64,000 bases of DNA, from the NCBI RefSeq assembly GCF_050410775.1, contig NZ_CP191229.1. One strand, written 5' to 3'. Source of the DNA: Erwinia sp050410775 (GTDB taxonomy: Bacteria > Pseudomonadota > Gammaproteobacteria > Enterobacterales > Enterobacteriaceae). A program made the translations under genes and the position numbers. Below the pieces are notes generated by a model. It was given only the letters and a program-made list of their open reading frames with translations. It was not told the DNA's origin and did no database searches. How positions within the stretch are numbered: position 1 is the first letter of the stretch; each line of letters starts with the position of its first letter. Shown piece by piece: positions 1-8,403 of this stretch.

Positions 1-1392
1 GTGTCACTTACGCTTTGGCAACAGTGCCTTGCCCGTTTGCAGGACGAACTACCTGCCACTGAATTCAGCATGTGGATACGTCCATTGCAGGCCGAATTAA
101 ACGACAATACGCTGGCCTTGTATGCACCAAATCGCTTTGTGCTCGACTGGGTTAGGGATAAATACCTCAATAATATCAACGCATTGTTGAATGACTTTTG
201 CGGCAGTGACGTGCCCCTGCTGCGCTTTGAGGTGGGCAGTAAACCTGTCACCCGTCAGATCAGTCAGCCGGTAATGGCGAGCGCGCAGGCCAGCGCGCCG
301 CCGGTGGGCGCCCGTCCGGCACCCACACGGCCGAGCTGGGACAGCATGCCGGCACCGGCAGAGCTCTCCTACCGCTCAAACGTCAATACCAAGCATAATT
401 TTGATAACTTCGTGGAAGGTAAATCGAACCAGCTGGCCCGTGCGGCCGCCCGTCAGGTTGCGGATAATCCAGGCGGCGCCTACAACCCTCTCTTTCTGTA
501 TGGCGGCACAGGCCTGGGTAAAACGCACCTTCTGCATGCGGTAGGCAACGGCATTATGGCGCGCAAGCCAAATGCGAAAGTGGTTTACATGCACTCCGAG
601 CGTTTTGTGCAGGACATGGTGAAGGCCCTGCAGAACAACGCTATTGAAGAGTTTAAGCGCTATTACCGCTCGGTTGACGCGCTCCTGATCGATGACATTC
701 AGTTTTTTGCCAATAAAGAGCGCTCGCAGGAAGAGTTTTTCCATACCTTTAATGCGCTACTGGAAGGCAATCAGCAGATCATTCTGACCTCGGATCGTTA
801 CCCGAAAGAGATCAACGGGGTGGAGGATCGTCTTAAGTCGCGCTTTGGCTGGGGTCTGACGGTCGCGATCGAGCCGCCGGAGCTGGAAACGCGCGTGGCG
901 ATCCTGATGAAAAAGGCGGATGAAAATGACATCCGGCTGCCGGGCGAAGTCGCGTTCTTTATTGCCAAACGCCTGCGTTCTAACGTGCGTGAGCTGGAGG
1001 GCGCGCTGAACCGCGTGATCGCTAACGCCAACTTTACCGGGCGCGCGATCACCATTGACTTTGTCCGTGAGGCGCTGCGCGACCTGCTGGCGCTTCAGGA
1101 GAAGCTGGTCACCATCGACAATATTCAGAAGACGGTGGCCGAGTACTATAAAATCAAAGTGGCCGACTTGCTTTCCAAGCGCCGCTCCCGCTCCGTGGCC
1201 CGCCCGCGCCAGATGGCGATGGCGATGGCGAAAGAGCTGACCAACCACAGTTTGCCGGAAATCGGTGATGCTTTCGGGGGTCGTGACCACACCACTGTGC
1301 TGCATGCCTGTCGTAAAATCGAGCAGCTGCGTGAAGAGAGTCACGATATTAAAGAAGATTTCTCCAATTTAATCAGAACATTATCTTCCTGA
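1..1392 (+). CDS. dnaA: Chromosomal replication initiator DnaA
   Basis: Replication initiator that binds DnaA boxes at oriC, melts the origin and loads DnaB. 463 residues, close to the 467 of E. coli. An N-terminal helicase-interaction domain (about 1-85) and a Pro/Ala-rich linker (about 86-125) precede the AAA+ domain, with Walker A GGTGLGKTH near residue 168 and Walker B LLIDDIQ near 231. The C-terminal DNA-binding domain carries the DnaA signature GGRDHTTVLHA near residue 427. The start is GTG at base 1, as is common for enterobacterial dnaA. dnaN follows after 4 bp, the usual dnaA-dnaN-recF-gyrB order. The promoter lies outside the window. Identification is essentially certain. Confidence 0.98.
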   Translation: MSLTLWQQCLARLQDELPATEFSMWIRPLQAELNDNTLALYAPNRFVLDWVRDKYLNNINALLNDFCGSDVPLLRFEVGSKPVTRQISQPVMASAQASAPPVGARPAPTRPSWDSMPAPAELSYRSNVNTKHNFDNFVEGKSNQLARAAARQVADNPGGAYNPLFLYGGTGLGKTHLLHAVGNGIMARKPNAKVVYMHSERFVQDMVKALQNNAIEEFKRYYRSVDALLIDDIQFFANKERSQEEFFHTFNALLEGNQQIILTSDRYPKEINGVEDRLKSRFGWGLTVAIEPPELETRVAILMKKADENDIRLPGEVAFFIAKRLRSNVRELEGALNRVIANANFTGRAITIDFVREALRDLLALQEKLVTIDNIQKTVAEYYKIKVADLLSKRRSRSVARPRQMAMAMAKELTNHSLPEIGDAFGGRDHTTVLHACRKIEQLREESHDIKEDFSNLIRTLSS

Positions 1393-1396
1393 CGCT

Positions 1397-2497
1397 ATGA
1401 AATTTATTATAGAACGCGAGCATTTACTCAAGCCATTACAGCAGGTCAGCAGCCCCCTTGGCGGCCGGCCAACGTTACCTATCCTCGGCAATTTGCTGTT
1501 GCAGGTGAACGAAGGCACGCTGCTGCTGACCGGTACCGATTTAGAGATGGAAATGGTCGCCCGCGTCGCGCTGACGCAGGCCCATGAGCCGGGCGCGACC
1601 ACCGTGCCGGCGCGCAAGTTTTTTGATATCTGCCGTGGCCTGCCCGAAGGGGCGGAGATTACGGTAAGCCTGGACGGGGAAAGGATGCTGGTGCGTTCCG
1701 GACGCAGCCGTTTTTCCCTCTCCACGCTGCCGGCCAGCGACTTCCCTAATCTGGATGACTGGCAGAGCGAGGTAGAGTTCACCCTGCCGCAGGCCACCAT
1801 GAAGCGCCTGATTGAGGCGACGCAGTTCTCCATGGCGCATCAGGATGTTCGCTACTACCTCAACGGGATGCTGTTTGAGACCGAAGGCGAAGAGCTGCGC
1901 ACGGTGGCCACAGATGGACACCGTCTGGCGGTCTGTTCCATGCCAGTAGGGCAGCCGCTGCCGGATCATTCGGTCATTGTGCCGCGCAAAGGCGTGATCG
2001 AACTGGTTCGCCTGCTGGATGGTGGCGAGACGCCGATGCAGGTGCAAATCGGCAGTAACAATATCCGCGCGCACGTGGGGGATTTTATTTTTACCTCCAA
2101 GCTGGTGGATGGCCGCTTCCCGGACTACCGCCGCGTGTTGCCAAAGAGCCCCGATAAAACGCTGGATGCAGGCTGCGATCTGCTGAAGCAGGCGTTTGCC
2201 CGCGCGGCCATCCTCTCTAACGAGAAGTTCCGCGGCGTTCGCCTTTATATCAGCGAAAACCAGCTGAAAATCACCGCGAATAATCCTGAGCAGGAAGAAG
2301 CAGAAGAGATCCTTGACGTTAATTACGGCGGCACCGACCTCGAAATTGGCTTTAACGTCAGCTACGTGCTGGACGTGCTCAATGCGCTGAAGTGCGAAAA
2401 CGTGCGGCTGCTGCTGACGGACTCCGTTTCCAGCGTTCAGATCGAAGACGCGGCCAGTCAGTCGGCGGCCTATGTTGTGATGCCAATGCGCTTGTAA
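1397..2497 (+). CDS. dnaN: DNA polymerase III beta subunit (sliding clamp)
   Basis: Forms the dimeric ring that tethers DNA polymerase III and other replication proteins to DNA. 366 residues, the same length as the E. coli clamp. It starts MKFIIEREHLLKPLQQV and ends in the clamp C-terminal sequence AAYVVMPMRL. The three-domain clamp fold is inferred from full-length similarity. The ATG lies 4 bp after the dnaA stop, so the pair is probably co-transcribed. Unlike in E. coli, where recF follows almost immediately, 180 bp separate this gene from recF, and that gap holds an ERIC-like repeat. Confidence 0.98.
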   Translation: MKFIIEREHLLKPLQQVSSPLGGRPTLPILGNLLLQVNEGTLLLTGTDLEMEMVARVALTQAHEPGATTVPARKFFDICRGLPEGAEITVSLDGERMLVRSGRSRFSLSTLPASDFPNLDDWQSEVEFTLPQATMKRLIEATQFSMAHQDVRYYLNGMLFETEGEELRTVATDGHRLAVCSMPVGQPLPDHSVIVPRKGVIELVRLLDGGETPMQVQIGSNNIRAHVGDFIFTSKLVDGRFPDYRRVLPKSPDKTLDAGCDLLKQAFARAAILSNEKFRGVRLYISENQLKITANNPEQEEAEEILDVNYGGTDLEIGFNVSYVLDVLNALKCENVRLLLTDSVSSVQIEDAASQSAAYVVMPMRL

Positions 2498-2520
2498 AAT
2501 ATATCGGGCTAACTTACTCG

Positions 2521-2605
2521 CTGGTTCGCGCCCGGGCAGTGCTCGCCCCTGGTCACATACTTCAGTATGCTCCCAGGGTCTGCGCGCTGGTCGTGCGCAA
2601 ACCAG
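2521..2605. repeat. ERIC-like repeat between dnaN and recF
   Basis: The dnaN-recF gap is about 180 bp and contains a hairpin-forming element. The core reads GTCACATACT, then an AGTATGCTCC block, flanked by CCCCTGG and CCCAGGG. This matches the centre of the enterobacterial ERIC/IRU consensus, whose core has GTCACTTACTT and a TAAGCTCC block. Outer arms CTGGTTCGCGC (2521-2531) and GCGCAAACCAG (2595-2605) pair with one mismatch. ERIC elements are non-coding and transcribed within operons. The exact ends are uncertain and may extend to about 2660. Confidence 0.65.
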
Positions 2606-2677
2606 CTTCGCCGTTGACGCCCTGGATCGCAGGGTCAGGCGAAATAACTTTTTCCGCCCTTCACGCTGGACTGATTC

Positions 2678-3763
2678 ATGGCTTTAACCCGCCTGCTTAT
2701 CAAAGACTTTCGTAATATCGAAAACGCGGATCTGGCGCTGGCGCCCGGTTTCAACTTTCTGGTTGGGGCAAACGGCAGCGGAAAAACCAGCGTGCTTGAG
2801 GCTATCTATACGCTGGGCCACGGACGCGCGTTTCGCAGCCTTCAGGCAGGACGCGTCATCCGCCATGAGCAGGATGCCTTTGTGCTGCATGGCCGCCTTG
2901 ACGGCGGCGGGCGGGAAACCGCTATCGGCCTCACCAAAAACCGCGCGGGCGAGAGCAAGGTACGTATCGACGGCAGCGACGGACACAAAGTGGCCGAGCT
3001 TGCCCAGATGTTGCCGATGCAGCTGATCACGCCCGAAGGCTTTACGCTGCTTAACGGCGGGCCGAAATACCGCCGCGCCTACGTAGACTGGGGATGTTTC
3101 CACAATGAGCCGGGCTTTTTCACCGCCTGGAGCAATCTGCGCCGCCTGCTTAAGCAGCGCAACGCCGCGCTTCGTCAGGTATCCCGCTACCAGCAAATCC
3201 GGGCATGGGATCAGGAGCTGGCCCCGCTGGCCGAACAGATTAGCCGCTGGCGGGCCGCTTACAGCGAGGCGATTGCTGAAGATATCAGCGCCACCTGCGC
3301 CCAGTTTTTACCGGAGTTCCAGCTCAGCTTCTCCTTTCAGCGCGGCTGGGATAAAGAAACGGATTACTTCGAGCTGCTTGAACGTCAGTTTGAGCGCGAT
3401 CGGGCGCTGACCTACACCGCCAGCGGGCCGCATAAGGCCGATTTCCGCATTCGCGCCGACGGCACGCCGGTCGAAGATTTACTGTCACGCGGCCAGTTAA
3501 AGCTGCTGATGTGCGCCCTGAGACTGGCGCAGGGTGAGTTTCTCACCCGACAGAGCGGGCGACGTTGCCTGTATCTGATAGACGATTTTGCCTCCGAGCT
3601 TGACGAGACGCGTCGCCACCTGCTGGCGTCGCGCCTGAAGGCCACGCATGCCCAGGTTTTTGTCAGCGCCATTGGTGCCGAGCACGTGTTCGACATGGCT
3701 GACGAAAAGGGCAAGATGTTCCACGTGGAACAAGGTAAAATAGCGGTTCAACCTGAAGATTAA
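2678..3763 (+). CDS. recF: DNA replication and repair protein RecF
   Basis: SMC-like ATPase that helps RecO and RecR load RecA at gapped DNA. 361 residues (357 in E. coli). Walker A GANGSGKTS lies near residues 30-38, and the ABC-type end LIDDFASELDETRR near residues 302-315. The ATG at 2678 begins MALTRLLIKDFRNI, aligning with the family N-terminus. It follows dnaN after an unusually long gap carrying an ERIC-like repeat and is followed by gyrB after 17 bp. No defects are seen. Confidence 0.97.
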   Translation: MALTRLLIKDFRNIENADLALAPGFNFLVGANGSGKTSVLEAIYTLGHGRAFRSLQAGRVIRHEQDAFVLHGRLDGGGRETAIGLTKNRAGESKVRIDGSDGHKVAELAQMLPMQLITPEGFTLLNGGPKYRRAYVDWGCFHNEPGFFTAWSNLRRLLKQRNAALRQVSRYQQIRAWDQELAPLAEQISRWRAAYSEAIAEDISATCAQFLPEFQLSFSFQRGWDKETDYFELLERQFERDRALTYTASGPHKADFRIRADGTPVEDLLSRGQLKLLMCALRLAQGEFLTRQSGRRCLYLIDDFASELDETRRHLLASRLKATHAQVFVSAIGAEHVFDMADEKGKMFHVEQGKIAVQPED

Positions 3764-3780
3764 ATGAGCGAGAAACGTCG

Positions 3781-6189
3781 ATGTCGAATTCTTATGACTC
3801 CTCAAGTATCAAAGTTCTAAAAGGGCTGGATGCGGTACGCAAGCGCCCGGGTATGTATATCGGCGATACGGATGACGGCACCGGTCTGCATCACATGGTA
3901 TTCGAGGTTGTGGATAACGCCATTGACGAAGCACTCGCCGGTCACTGTAAAGATATCCTTGTCACTATTCACGCGGACAACTCCGTCTCCGTTCAGGATG
4001 ATGGACGTGGTATTCCTACCGGAATCCATGAGGAAGAGGGCGTTTCTGCCGCGGAAGTGATCATGACCGTGCTGCACGCAGGCGGTAAATTTGATGATAA
4101 CTCTTATAAAGTTTCCGGCGGTCTGCACGGTGTTGGCGTCTCGGTGGTTAACGCCCTGTCCGAAAAGCTTGAGCTGACCATCCGTCGTGAAGGCAAAGTT
4201 CACCAGCAGGTTTACGTTCACGGCGTGCCGCAGGCCCCGCTGAGCGTGTCGGGTGAAACGGATCTGACCGGGACCCATGTGCGCTTCTGGCCAAGCCATC
4301 AAACCTTTACCAACGTCACCGATTTCGAATATGAAATTCTGGCGAAGCGTCTGCGCGAGCTCTCCTTCCTGAACTCTGGTGTTTCGATCAAGCTGGAAGA
4401 CAAGCGTGACGGCAAACAGGATCATTATCACTATGAGGGCGGCATCAAAGCCTTCGTTGAGTACCTGAACAAAAACAAAACGCCTATTCACCCTAATGTG
4501 TTCTATTTCTCCACGGAGAAAGATGGCATTGGCGTGGAAGTGGCGCTGCAGTGGAACGACGGGTTCCAGGAAAACATTTACTGCTTTACCAACAACATTC
4601 CGCAGCGCGACGGCGGTACGCACCTGGCTGGCTTCCGCGCCGCGATGACCCGTACCCTGAACGCCTATATGGATAAAGAAGGCTACAGCAAAAAAGCCAA
4701 AGTCAGCGCGACCGGTGACGACGCGCGTGAAGGCCTGATTGCCGTCGTTTCCGTGAAGGTGCCGGATCCTAAGTTTTCCTCACAGACCAAAGATAAGCTG
4801 GTCTCCTCTGAGGTGAAATCAGCGGTTGAGCAGCAGATGAATGAGCTGCTGGCGGAATACCTGCTGGAGCATCCCGGCGATGCGAAAATCGTTGTCGGCA
4901 AAATCATTGACGCTGCGCGCGCGCGCGAAGCGGCACGCCGCGCCCGTGAAATGACGCGTCGTAAAGGCGCGCTGGATCTGGCCGGGCTGCCGGGTAAGCT
5001 GGCGGATTGCCAGGAGCGCGACCCGGCGCTCTCGGAAATCTACCTGGTGGAAGGGGACTCGGCGGGCGGTTCAGCCAAGCAGGGCCGCAACCGTAAAAAC
5101 CAGGCTATTCTGCCGCTGAAAGGTAAGATCCTTAACGTTGAGAAAGCGCGCTTCGACAAAATGCTCGCGTCGCAGGAAGTGGCAACGCTTATCACCGCGC
5201 TGGGCTGCGGCATTGGCCGTGACGAGTACAACCCCGACAAGCTGCGCTATCACAGCATTATCATCATGACCGATGCGGACGTCGATGGCTCGCACATCCG
5301 TACGCTGCTGCTGACCTTCTTCTACCGCCAGATGCCGGAAATCATTGAGCGTGGCCATGTCTATATTGCTCAGCCGCCGCTCTATAAAGTGAAGAAAGGC
5401 AAGCAGGAGCAGTACATCAAGGATGATGAAGCGATGGACCAGTACCAGATCGCGATCGCGCTCGACGGCGCCACGCTGCACACCAACGCCAGCGCGCCTG
5501 CGCTGGGCGGCGCGCCGCTGGAGAGCCTGGTGGCCGAGTTCAACAGCACGCGCAAAATGATCAAGCGTATGGAGCGCCGCTATCCAACGGCGCTGCTCAA
5601 CGCGCTGATCTACCATGCCACGCTGAGCGATCTCTCCGCTGAAGCTGGGGTGCAGAGCTGGCTGGATAGTCTGGTCACGCGTCTGAATGACAACGAACAG
5701 CACGGCAGCACCTACACCGGTCTGGTGCGTGAAAACCTGGAGCTGGGTATTTACGAGCCGGTTTTACGTATCCGTACCCACGGCGTGGACACCGATTATC
5801 CGCTGGATAACGAGTTCGTGACGGGCGGTGAATACCGTAAAATCAGTACGCTGGGTGAAAAACTGCGCGGTCTGCTTGAAGAAGATGCGTTTATTGAGCG
5901 CGGCGAGCGCCGTCAGCCGATTGACAGCTTTGAACAGGCGATGGACTGGCTGGTGAAAGAGTCGCGCCGGGGTCTGTCCGTACAGCGCTATAAAGGGCTG
6001 GGCGAGATGAACCCGGAGCAGCTGTGGGAAACCACTATGGATCCTGACAGCCGCCGCATGCTGCGCGTAACGGTGAAGGACGCTATCGCTGCCGATCAGC
6101 TGTTTACCACCCTGATGGGCGATGCGGTTGAGCCACGCCGCGCCTTCATTGAAGAGAATGCGCTGAAAGCCGCCAATATCGATATCTGA
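3781..6189 (+). CDS. gyrB: DNA gyrase subunit B
   Basis: ATPase subunit of DNA gyrase, which introduces negative supercoils as part of GyrA2GyrB2. 802 residues (804 in E. coli). In order: a GHKL ATPase domain with DNAIDEA and DGRGIPTG motifs, a transducer domain, then a TOPRIM domain with EGDSAGGSA and DADVDGSHI, and the C-terminal YKGLGEMNP segment. The quinolone-relevant segment EGDSAGGSAKQGRNRK and the following PLKGK look wild type. The start ATG at 3781 lies 17 bp after recF. A strong terminator stands about 140 bp downstream. Confidence 0.98.
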   Translation: MSNSYDSSSIKVLKGLDAVRKRPGMYIGDTDDGTGLHHMVFEVVDNAIDEALAGHCKDILVTIHADNSVSVQDDGRGIPTGIHEEEGVSAAEVIMTVLHAGGKFDDNSYKVSGGLHGVGVSVVNALSEKLELTIRREGKVHQQVYVHGVPQAPLSVSGETDLTGTHVRFWPSHQTFTNVTDFEYEILAKRLRELSFLNSGVSIKLEDKRDGKQDHYHYEGGIKAFVEYLNKNKTPIHPNVFYFSTEKDGIGVEVALQWNDGFQENIYCFTNNIPQRDGGTHLAGFRAAMTRTLNAYMDKEGYSKKAKVSATGDDAREGLIAVVSVKVPDPKFSSQTKDKLVSSEVKSAVEQQMNELLAEYLLEHPGDAKIVVGKIIDAARAREAARRAREMTRRKGALDLAGLPGKLADCQERDPALSEIYLVEGDSAGGSAKQGRNRKNQAILPLKGKILNVEKARFDKMLASQEVATLITALGCGIGRDEYNPDKLRYHSIIIMTDADVDGSHIRTLLLTFFYRQMPEIIERGHVYIAQPPLYKVKKGKQEQYIKDDEAMDQYQIAIALDGATLHTNASAPALGGAPLESLVAEFNSTRKMIKRMERRYPTALLNALIYHATLSDLSAEAGVQSWLDSLVTRLNDNEQHGSTYTGLVRENLELGIYEPVLRIRTHGVDTDYPLDNEFVTGGEYRKISTLGEKLRGLLEEDAFIERGERRQPIDSFEQAMDWLVKESRRGLSVQRYKGLGEMNPEQLWETTMDPDSRRMLRVTVKDAIAADQLFTTLMGDAVEPRRAFIEENALKAANIDI

Positions 6190-6327
6190 CGGCGAAACGC
6201 AGGGCGCCGGGGCGAAAGTCTTCAGGCGCTCCGCGCCACGATCGGCACGGGGCTGTCAGGGATGATGCCTTTTACAACGTTACGATCGGCCCGGATGCCG
6301 GCTACAGACATCTTAGCAACCCGCTCA

Positions 6328-6353
6328 GGCAGATCGTCCGATCTGCCTTTTTT
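6328..6353 (+). terminator. Rho-independent terminator after gyrB
   Basis: Perfect 9-bp stem GGCAGATCG / CGATCTGCC with a 2-nt loop, followed by a run of T. It stands about 140 bp beyond the gyrB stop and just past the end of the convergent LuxR-type gene. Confidence 0.85.
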
Positions 6354-6372
6354 ACAGGCTCCGCCCGCCACG

Positions 6373-6954
6373 CTAAATGTGCCTCGGATTCTCCAGCGCG
6401 TACTGATAGAACTCGCTGTTATTTTTCATTCCCAGCTTACGCATGACCGCCCGCTTGTGGGTGCTGATCGTTTTAACGCTCAGATGGGTCAGACGGGAGA
6501 TATCGGTCAGCGACATGCCCTGGCGGGTATAATTCACCACCATCGCCTGCTGCTTGCTGAGGCTGTTTTTCGCCTGCCGGCAGGGCTGATGGCTTTGTAC
6601 AAATACACCATTAAGAGGGTGGCAGAACAGCAGCATCAGCGCTTCTGCCGCGTTGTTTTTTTCAATGCGGAAATTGTGCTGCGGGCAGATACTGCCAGGA
6701 GCGCACTTACATTGTGCGGCGAGGTACACTGTTACGTGTCGCCGGGGAACGCGGTTGGTCAGGCGGGGATGAGAAATGCCAGGCATCAACCGGTTAACAT
6801 CGCTGATAATCAGGTCCGGCGTTAGCGGAGACGCATCGGGCTGAGAAATGATAAAAGCGGGGTTATCATCTCTGTTGCGGGGCCAGACGCGTGTAATCAG
6901 ACTGATGGTGCCATAAATGAAGAAATTATCTCTGCTGACGATCAGAATATTCAT
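6373..6954 (-). CDS. LuxR-family transcriptional regulator, unassigned
   Basis: Probable DNA-binding regulator of 193 residues. The C-terminal part (about 130-185) is a LuxR-type helix-turn-helix, with LSKQQAMVVNYTRQGMSL and the recognition region HLSVKTISTHKRAVMRKLG. The N-terminal 120 residues do not show the Asp/Lys pattern of a phosphorylatable receiver clearly, and they are rich in Cys, His and Pro. I cannot assign it to RcsA, BglJ or another named member. It converges on gyrB and is divergent from yidA across 321 bp. In E. coli this slot differs, so the gene may be lineage-specific. Its target is unknown. Confidence 0.8.
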   Translation of the reverse strand: MNILIVSRDNFFIYGTISLITRVWPRNRDDNPAFIISQPDASPLTPDLIISDVNRLMPGISHPRLTNRVPRRHVTVYLAAQCKCAPGSICPQHNFRIEKNNAAEALMLLFCHPLNGVFVQSHQPCRQAKNSLSKQQAMVVNYTRQGMSLTDISRLTHLSVKTISTHKRAVMRKLGMKNNSEFYQYALENPRHI

Positions 6955-7275
6955 TATTTTTCCTCCTTGAAACTGCTTCCCTTGAACCGTCCGGAAGAGT
7001 GGGATCCTGTCCGCTAACGGCTGCCAGCAGCTGGTTATTACTCTCTGTCAGTGCTTCGCTTCACCTGCAAAACAAACTGCCCTGTCCGTAAGCAACGTGC
7101 CGGAAATGCGCTACAGCTTATGTCATTTCCTGATGTGATAGTAACCTCTGGTACTTTACGCGCAAAGATGCGGTTAACGCTACCTTTTCCACCAGGTTAA
7201 TCTCCGGCGCGGGCTGGTCTTTGTGCGCTGAACCGCGCTAGCATGGGCATAAATTCGCTAGCTGACGAGGACGTT
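6955..7275. other. Divergent intergenic region, LuxR-type gene / yidA
   Basis: 321 bp between the start codons of the LuxR-type gene and yidA. It should hold both promoters, but I cannot fix either with confidence. A GAGG motif about 6 bp before ATG 7276 is the yidA ribosome binding site. No ORF with family resemblance is seen. Confidence 0.5.
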
Positions 7276-8085
7276 ATGGCAATAAAACTGATTGCGATTG
7301 ATATGGATGGGACCCTGCTTAATCCGCAGCATGAGATCACGCCGCGCGTGAAGCAGGCTATCCAGGCCGCTCGCGACAAGGGGGTGGCAATAGTGCTGGC
7401 TACCGGAAGGCCGTTTGTGGGCGTAAAAAACTACCTGATGGAGCTGGATTTACAGCAGGAGGGGCAGTACTGCATTACCAATAACGGTGCGCTGGTTCAG
7501 CATGCGGCAACGGGTGAATGCGTCGCTGAAGTTGCCCTGAACTTTGATGACTACCTCTATTTTGAAAAACTGGCACGCGAGCTTGGCGTCCATTTTCAGG
7601 CCCTGACTAAATCTCTGCTCTACACCGCGAACAAAGACATCAGTGAATACACGGTACATGAATCGGCCATGACGGGTATTCCGCTTCGCTATCGCGCCGT
7701 GGAAGAGATGGATCCCGCCACCACTTTTCCAAAAGTTATGATGATCGATTCTCCCGAGAAGCTGGATGAGGCGATCGCCCGCCTCCCGCCGGAAGCTCGC
7801 GAGCGCTACACCATCATGAAAAGCTCGCCTTATTACCTGGAGATTCTGGATAAGCGCGTCAACAAAGGCGCCGGCGTAAAGGCGCTTGCTGAACGCTTAG
7901 GTCTCTCACGTGAGCAGGTGATGACTCTCGGCGACCAGGAAAACGATATAGCTATGCTGGAATATGCCGGAACCGGCGTGGCGATGGGTAATGCAATAGC
8001 ATCGGTGCAGGCTGTTGCGCAGTATATTACTAAAACCAATATGGAAGATGGCGTGGCCCATGCCATTGAGAAGTTCGTGCTTTAA
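7276..8085 (+). CDS. yidA: Sugar-phosphatase YidA (HAD superfamily)
   Basis: HAD-type Cof-subfamily phosphatase acting on small sugar phosphates. 269 residues (270 in E. coli YidA). HAD motif I is DMDGTL near residue 9, motif II is in LATGRP, and the C-terminal GDQENDIAMLEYAG supplies the metal-binding aspartates. The start chosen is ATG 7276, giving MAIKLIAIDMDGTLL as in E. coli. An in-frame upstream ATG at 7243 lacks conservation and a good ribosome binding site. A strong terminator follows. Confidence 0.95.
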   Translation: MAIKLIAIDMDGTLLNPQHEITPRVKQAIQAARDKGVAIVLATGRPFVGVKNYLMELDLQQEGQYCITNNGALVQHAATGECVAEVALNFDDYLYFEKLARELGVHFQALTKSLLYTANKDISEYTVHESAMTGIPLRYRAVEEMDPATTFPKVMMIDSPEKLDEAIARLPPEARERYTIMKSSPYYLEILDKRVNKGAGVKALAERLGLSREQVMTLGDQENDIAMLEYAGTGVAMGNAIASVQAVAQYITKTNMEDGVAHAIEKFVL

Positions 8086-8092
8086 CCCCTTC

Positions 8093-8118
8093 AGTCCCGG
8101 CTGCGCCGGGACTTTTTT
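8093..8118 (+). terminator. Rho-independent terminator of yidA
   Basis: Perfect 9-bp stem AGTCCCGGC / GCCGGGACT with a TGC loop and a T run, starting 8 bp after the yidA stop. Confidence 0.92.
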
Positions 8119-8235
8119 ACCTTCCATCATGCCTGCCGGGTATGGATGTCAGAACTCTTACCAGGGAAGGCAGGAAGCGTAATGCGTCTGCACTGCGAAT
8201 CATCAGCGTAACCGAAAGCGGGCGAGGCGATAACC

Positions 8236-8360
8236 TGTCAAGGGTAATGGCGAGCGCCACCTGGTCAACGCGTAAAGCGATGTCGCAGCGGGTGATGGAG
8301 AACGTGAACGCCTTTTTCGCCGGCCAGCCGCTGGTCACGCCAGTACCGGAAAGCCGCTGA
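8236..8360 (+). pseudogene. Remnant of a D-2-hydroxyacid dehydrogenase (C-terminus only)
   Basis: About 40 codons ending in TGA at 8360 read MASATWSTRKAMSQRVMENV, followed by NAFFAGQPLVTPV. This matches the C-terminal end of GyaR/GhrB-type 2-hydroxyacid dehydrogenases, in which a PHIASAT-type motif precedes an amphipathic helix and a tail such as NLLAFLRGEPL. The NAD-binding and catalytic domains are absent; sequence upstream of about 8240 does not continue the family. It is therefore a decayed gene tail. The ORF extends upstream to 8142, but that part looks non-homologous. Confidence 0.6.
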
Positions 8361-8368
8361 ATGCATTA

Positions 8369-8394
8369 CCCTTAGCAGCAGATAAGGCTAAGGG
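8369..8394 (+). promoter_or_regulatory. Hairpin covering the yidR ribosome binding site
   Basis: Arms CCCTTAGC (8369-8376) and GCTAAGGG (8387-8394) are perfectly complementary with a 10-nt loop. The only Shine-Dalgarno-like sequence for yidR (AAGGG, 9 nt before ATG 8404) lies in the 3' arm. Either the hairpin limits yidR translation or it is a leftover terminator of the decayed upstream gene; no T tract follows. Confidence 0.4.
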
Positions 8395-8403
8395 TGAACA
8401 ACA

